A stretch of DNA of 25,697 nucleotides from Bacteroidales bacterium (lineage in GTDB: Bacteria; Bacteroidota; Bacteroidia; Bacteroidales; FEN-979). Positions 22,117 through 25,697 of this stretch are shown piece by piece. The notes beneath the pieces were generated by a model. The model did no database searches, was not told the DNA's origin, and was given only the letters and a program-made list of their open reading frames with translations. Numbering within the stretch: the first letter of the stretch is position 1; every line of letters begins with the position of its first letter. Location of the stretch: positions 1 through 25,697 of the forward strand of contig JALNZC010000052.1 in assembly GCA_023229525.1 (NCBI GenBank), read 5' to 3'. The position numbers were made by a program, and so were the translations under genes.

Positions 22117-22163
22117 TTGCTTGACAGGCAAGAGGTCATCAGTTCGAATCTGTTACATCCCAC
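22117..22163 (+). repeat. attR core, 47-bp direct repeat
   Basis: Exact copy of 12436-12482: the 3' part of tRNA-Val without its 5' half, so no functional tRNA is formed here. It marks the right boundary; host sequence continues from about 22164. Confidence 0.93.
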
Positions 22164-22169
22164 TTGATT

Positions 22170-22203
22170 AAAAGGGCGTCCCAAAAGGCCGCCTTCTTTT
22201 TTT
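22170..22203 (+). terminator. Probable original tRNA-Val terminator
   Basis: AAGGGCG and CGCCTT can pair with a one-base bulge around an 11-nt loop, followed by CTTTTTTT. It lies directly after attR, where the native 3' flank of tRNA-Val should be. The stem is weak, so confidence is moderate. In the present state it is about 9.7 kb away from the tRNA it probably served. Confidence 0.45.
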
Positions 22204-22328
22204 AAATCTTCATAAACTGATTCAGTATATGGTTTTTGAAAATGTATCTTATCTTTACCCTTTAAAACTCCAAACAAGTAACACGTGAATAAAAATGTTG
22301 GCTGGAATTAACTTTAACCAAATTGATC

Positions 22329-22418
22329 ATGGATGTACCTCATAGTACGATCGAGGTGACTAACAACCCGGTAAAAAGGATAACAGTAAAATTAAATTAT
22401 TTCATTTCTTCTGTATGA
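22329..22418 (+). CDS. Possible 29-residue upstream peptide
   Basis: An ATG frame of 29 codons starts at 22329 and ends with TGA overlapping the ATG of the downstream RNase-like gene (ATGA). Such overlap often means translational coupling. The peptide (MDVPHSTIEVTNNPVKRITV and onward) has no recognised relatives and the frame may be chance. Confidence 0.25.
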   Translation: MDVPHSTIEVTNNPVKRITVKLNYFISSV

Positions 22419-23809
22419 AACTAACCCTCTATGGCGCTGCCGGTGACGTTACAGGTACCGCCTATTTTATTGAAACTCAAAAAGCAACAATCCTTGTCGA
22501 CTGTGGAATTTTCCAGGGGAACAAAAGCGCCGAGCTGAAAAACAGGAAAGCGCCTCCTGTGGATTACAGAAAACTGGATGCTATCCTTCTTACACATGCT
22601 CATCTGGACCATTGCGGGCGGTTGCCGCTGGTCACTAAAATGGGGTATCGTGGTCCCATCTTTGCGACACCGGCCACGATTGAGATTGCTTCTCTGGTAC
22701 TCCGGGATTCATTAAAAATCCAAACCGCTGATTTTGAAAAGATGAATCGCAGATTGATACGAAATGGCAAAATCCCGATTGAACCTCCTTATCAGAAGGA
22801 AGACGTAGAGGAGGCCATCCGACTGATGAGCCCATTGCCTTACCACCAGAACTTTCCCATTGCTCCCGGAATTGGGGTTACCGTCGATGAAGCCGGACAT
22901 ATTCTCGGCTCCGGAAGCCTTTTGGTGCAAATCAAAGAAAAAACCAGGACCAGGACAATCCTGTTTTCAGGAGATCTCGGTCCATATGGTATGCCCATTG
23001 TCAGGGATCCGGAATCGTTCACTCAAGCTGATGTGGTCATCATGGAGTCAACTTATGGTGATCGTGATCATAAACCCTTACAGGCGACCCTGGAAGAGAC
23101 AAGTGCCATAATACAGGAAAGCGTTAAATCAAAAGGAAAAATTCTTGTTCCTTCCTTCGCTATTGGCCGTACACAGGATCTGCTCTATTATCTCGAAAAT
23201 GCTTTTACCAAGGGTGAAATCCCTGTTTTCCCGGTGTATATCGACAGTCCGATGGCCATCGAAGCGACAAAAATCTATATGCACCACCCTGAGCTTTTTG
23301 ATGAGGAGATGAATGAATTTGTAAAAAAAGGTGAACTCCTCAGGTATAAAAATTTCATTCATCCCACCCCAAGTCCGGAAGAATCCAAAAAACTGAATAA
23401 TGTGGTTGGTCCCTGCATGATCATTGCAGGCTCTGGCATGTGTAATGCGGGACGCATCAGACACCATCTGCGCCATAACCTCTGGAATCCGACAACTTCG
23501 GTCCTCATAGTAGGCTATCAGGCTGAAGGTACACTTGGCCGACAGCTCGTAGATGGGGCAAAATGGGTTAATATTTTCGGAGAGCGGATCATCGTACGGG
23601 CCCAAATCTACAAGTTGGGAGGTTTCAGCGCCCATGCCGGGCAATCGGATCTGCTGCGGTGGTTCAATGTGCTGGCGCCCAGTCGCCCCCGGGTGATTCT
23701 CACACACGGGGAGGACCGGGCACGCCTTCCACTGGCGAAGATCCTTGAAAATAACTATGGGATTAAGCCCTGGATGCCCCAATACGGTGAAAGTATCGAA
23801 ATCAATTAA
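22415..23809 (+). CDS. Beta-CASP metallo-beta-lactamase, RNase-like
   Basis: The 464-residue protein belongs to the MBL-fold/beta-CASP family of RNA-processing exonucleases and endonucleases (CPSF73-like). The zinc motif HAHLDH is at 61-66, with SGDLGPYG (third ligand region). Later motifs are MESTYGDRDH, FAIGRTQDLLYYL, DSPMAIEAT, and the beta-CASP stretch SGMCNAGRIRHHL. Motifs FSAHAGQSDLLRW and LTHGED complete the active site. Length and motif order are normal. It is followed after 5 nt by pyruvate kinase, a conserved-looking pair that is probably one transcript. Confidence 0.92.
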   Translation: MKLTLYGAAGDVTGTAYFIETQKATILVDCGIFQGNKSAELKNRKAPPVDYRKLDAILLTHAHLDHCGRLPLVTKMGYRGPIFATPATIEIASLVLRDSLKIQTADFEKMNRRLIRNGKIPIEPPYQKEDVEEAIRLMSPLPYHQNFPIAPGIGVTVDEAGHILGSGSLLVQIKEKTRTRTILFSGDLGPYGMPIVRDPESFTQADVVIMESTYGDRDHKPLQATLEETSAIIQESVKSKGKILVPSFAIGRTQDLLYYLENAFTKGEIPVFPVYIDSPMAIEATKIYMHHPELFDEEMNEFVKKGELLRYKNFIHPTPSPEESKKLNNVVGPCMIIAGSGMCNAGRIRHHLRHNLWNPTTSVLIVGYQAEGTLGRQLVDGAKWVNIFGERIIVRAQIYKLGGFSAHAGQSDLLRWFNVLAPSRPRVILTHGEDRARLPLAKILENNYGIKPWMPQYGESIEIN

Positions 23810-23814
23810 AGGTT

Positions 23815-25233
23815 ATGCAAAATTTCATTCGTCGTACCAAGATCGTGGCTACCATTGGCCCGGCCAGCAGTTCTGCTGATATGATCCGGAAATTAATCGA
23901 AGCTGGAATGGATGTTGCACGGCTCAATTTTTCACATGGAAAATATGAAGATCATGCGCAGGTAATTAAATATCTACGGGACATTTCAGAAGAACTCGAC
24001 AAACCGGTCACGATCATGCAGGATCTGCAGGGACCGAAAATCAGGGTAGGTCAGCTCCCCGGAGGAAAAACGGAAATAAAAACAGGAGAATTTATTAACC
24101 TTGTCCCGGAAAATGAGTTCAACAATAAACCCTATACCATTCCAATTGATTATCCATACTTGGCTGAAGAAGCAAAACCGGGAATGCAGGTTCTTCTGGC
24201 CGATGGACTTTTTGAACTCCTGGTTACAGCCATTGATGGAAATACCGTCCAATGTCAGGTTGTGGAAGGGGGTTGTCTCTCCAGCCGCAAAGGAGTGAAT
24301 TTCCCCAACCTGAATCTTCGTTTGCCATCGCTCACCGACAAGGATATCCGTGACCTTGAATTCGGGCTGGATCAGGGGGTGGATTGGGTTTCGCTCAGTT
24401 TTGTACGATCAGCAGAGGATGTCAAGGTCCTGAAAAAAATGATCGTCGATAAAGGATACTTTAAACCGGTCATTGCTAAAATTGAAAAACCGCAGGCAAT
24501 TGATCATCTTGAAGAAATTGTGGATGAAGTCAACGGGATCATGGTAGCCCGTGGGGATCTCGGCGTAGAAATGTTTCCCGAAAAAGTACCGATGCTGCAG
24601 AAACGAATCATTGAATTATGTAACCGGAAAGGAAAGACCGTTATTACAGCCACGCAGATGCTGGAAAGTATGATCCATGAGCCACGTCCGACACGTGCAG
24701 AGGCCAGCGATGTAGCAAATGCGATCATTGACGGCACCGATGCCATTATGCTATCCGGTGAAACGGCCATGGGAGATTTTCCGGTCAAAGCCGTGGAAAT
24801 GATGGCCCGTATTGCCATGGATGTTGAAGCAAAGATCAAATTCAAGTCTTATCCCCCATTAATACCATCCAAAGTGATGGCTTTGAGTCAGGCCATTGAT
24901 CGCATGGAAGATGTCATTAAACCCCGTTGTATCGTTGTCCTTACCACAAGCGGCCGGAGTGCCCAGAGTGTGGCAGCCATGAGGCCCAATTCTCCAGTCT
25001 TTGCCCTTACAACACACCCGAAAGTCTATCATGCCCTCAATCTCATCTGGGGAATAAACCCAGTATTGATTGATGAACATCCCGACACTTTTGAGGAGAT
25101 GGTTTTGTTGTGTGAAAAAACTGTTGTGAAAAAAAATCTGGCAACATCAGGAGATGAAATCATAATCCTAGGTGGTATTCCCGGTCACCGGGAAGGAGGA
25201 ACCAATTTTATTAAACTACATACCATTACATAA
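23815..25233 (+). CDS. pyk: Pyruvate kinase
   Basis: This enzyme converts phosphoenolpyruvate and ADP to pyruvate and ATP in the last step of glycolysis. The 472-residue protein starts with RRTKIVATIGPASSSADMIRKLIEAGMDVARLNFSHG. The catalytic A domain shows MQDLQGPKIRVG, PVIAKIEKPQAID, MVARGDLGVE and VITATQMLESMI, with the B-domain lid in between. The C domain (about 350-472) ends in an ordinary allosteric fold. Its stop overlaps the convergent transporter gene by 8 bp, leaving no space for an independent terminator. Confidence 0.97.
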   Translation: MQNFIRRTKIVATIGPASSSADMIRKLIEAGMDVARLNFSHGKYEDHAQVIKYLRDISEELDKPVTIMQDLQGPKIRVGQLPGGKTEIKTGEFINLVPENEFNNKPYTIPIDYPYLAEEAKPGMQVLLADGLFELLVTAIDGNTVQCQVVEGGCLSSRKGVNFPNLNLRLPSLTDKDIRDLEFGLDQGVDWVSLSFVRSAEDVKVLKKMIVDKGYFKPVIAKIEKPQAIDHLEEIVDEVNGIMVARGDLGVEMFPEKVPMLQKRIIELCNRKGKTVITATQMLESMIHEPRPTRAEASDVANAIIDGTDAIMLSGETAMGDFPVKAVEMMARIAMDVEAKIKFKSYPPLIPSKVMALSQAIDRMEDVIKPRCIVVLTTSGRSAQSVAAMRPNSPVFALTTHPKVYHALNLIWGINPVLIDEHPDTFEEMVLLCEKTVVKKNLATSGDEIIILGGIPGHREGGTNFIKLHTIT

Positions 25234-25697
25234 CTGGTTTATTTCGGGAATAGACCAGATGTAACAGCGACGGGAAAACAAACAAAAGCAAGGGCATTGC
25301 GACTACAAAACCTCCGATAACAGCAATCGCCAAGGGTTGTTGCATCTGGGCGCCAATGCCGATCCCCATGGCCAGAGGCAGAAGGGCCAGAATAGCTCCG
25401 ATAGCCGTCATCAGTTTGGGGCGAATACGCAACGAGATAGCATACTTGATCGACCTATCCGCATCACCTGTATTCCGGTATGTTGTATAAAACTGGTTGA
25501 CAGTGAATATGGCGTTTTCTGCAATGATCCCAACAATCATGATGATACCGGTATAACTTCCCACATTGAGTTGGATTCCTGTGAGGAACAGCGCCCAAAT
25601 ACATCCCCCGATACCGAGGATCGAAATAAATATGACAAGAAGCGCCATTCGGATATCCCTGAATGAAAAAAGCAGAACGGCAAACACCAGAAGAATG
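25226..25697 (-). CDS. RND-type transporter, C-terminal part only
   Basis: The 153 visible residues are the end of an RND permease (AcrB/CusA-like efflux pump). Transmembrane segments are evident (MALLVIFISILGIGGCIWALF, then SYTGIIMIVGIIAENAIFTVNQF). The segment RPKLMTAIGAILALLPLAMGIG carries the RxxxxTAxGxxxxxxP motif seen near the end of RND proteins. The gene continues beyond the window, so the substrate class (drug or metal) cannot be told. It converges on pyruvate kinase. Confidence 0.9.
   Translation of the reverse strand, partial: ILLVFAVLLFSFRDIRMALLVIFISILGIGGCIWALFLTGIQLNVGSYTGIIMIVGIIAENAIFTVNQFYTTYRNTGDADRSIKYAISLRIRPKLMTAIGAILALLPLAMGIGIGAQMQQPLAIAVIGGFVVAMPLLLFVFPSLLHLVYSRNKPVM

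Larger units (their letters stand above)
12436..22163. mobile_element. Integrated element in tRNA-Val, about 9.7 kb, satellite- or prophage-like
   Basis: The element is bounded by exact 47-bp direct repeats (12436-12482 and 22117-22163) taken from the tRNA-Val 3' half. A tyrosine integrase gene lies next to the right end. Excision would give a circle of 9681 bp. It carries an excisionase-like HTH gene, a VRR-NUC nuclease, a tail-like protein, a replication-type protein with iterons, hicBA and a small-gene cargo. No relaxase, type IV secretion, capsid, portal or terminase gene is seen. A phage satellite or an eroded prophage fits best; a mobilisable island is less likely. Integrity of both ends suggests it may still be mobile. 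Confidence 0.9.

Noticed and set aside
12436..22163. Conjugative transposon
   Set aside because: No relaxase, coupling protein or type IV secretion gene was found, and the size is too small.
22056..22277. 73-codon minus-strand frame across attR
   Set aside because: It is a translation of the tRNA fragment in antisense and spans the element boundary, so it cannot be an old gene.

Overview
The window looks like a chromosomal segment of a Bacteroidota bacterium, probably Bacteroidales-like. The reasons are: promoters of the TTTG/TAnnTTTG type (clear upstream of the tRNA-Thr gene, rpsU and tRNA-Val), no visible Shine-Dalgarno sequences, rpsU next to a Xer recombinase and hpf, an S9 dipeptidyl-peptidase IV of Bacteroidota type, and a Bacteroidota-type phage/ICE integrase. 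Genus and species cannot be read from the sequence.

Left part (1-12.4 kb) is core genome. On the minus strand, read right to left, the order is tRNA-Thr(TGT), tRNA-Tyr(GTA), tRNA-Gly(TCC), tRNA-Thr(GGT), tuf, tRNA-Trp(CCA), secE, nusG, rplK, rplA, rplJ, rplL and rpoB (cut by the window edge). Except for the inserted tRNA-Trp, this is the tufB-region order of E. coli. Upstream lie hpf, a Xer recombinase and rpsU, then a periplasmic DPP IV. A flavin-reductase-like gene and tRNA-Val(GAC) are on the plus strand. Spacers here carry short tandem repeats: octamers forming hairpins between tRNA genes, and a heptamer tract before rpsU. The heptamer also appears inside the DPP IV coding sequence.

Middle part (12436-22163) is an integrated element of about 9.7 kb in tRNA-Val, bounded by 47-bp direct repeats of the tRNA 3' part. 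The tRNA stays intact at the left end. Minus-strand genes from the right end are an integrase, an unknown gene, a helix-turn-helix (excisionase-like) gene, a VRR-NUC nuclease, a large phage-tail-like protein and a putative replication protein beside iteron arrays and an AT-rich stretch. A hicBA toxin-antitoxin pair follows. Plus-strand cargo near the left end comprises a stand-alone M41 (FtsH-type) peptidase, a small lipoprotein, two paralogous small proteins and a short unknown. Paired 11-bp repeats near both ends look like integrase arm sites. One tail-like gene without capsid, portal or terminase genes fits a phage satellite or a decayed prophage; this is inference.

Right part (22.2-25.7 kb) is core again: a beta-CASP metallo-beta-lactamase RNase-like gene directly followed by pyruvate kinase, then the 3' end of a convergent RND transporter gene cut by the window edge.
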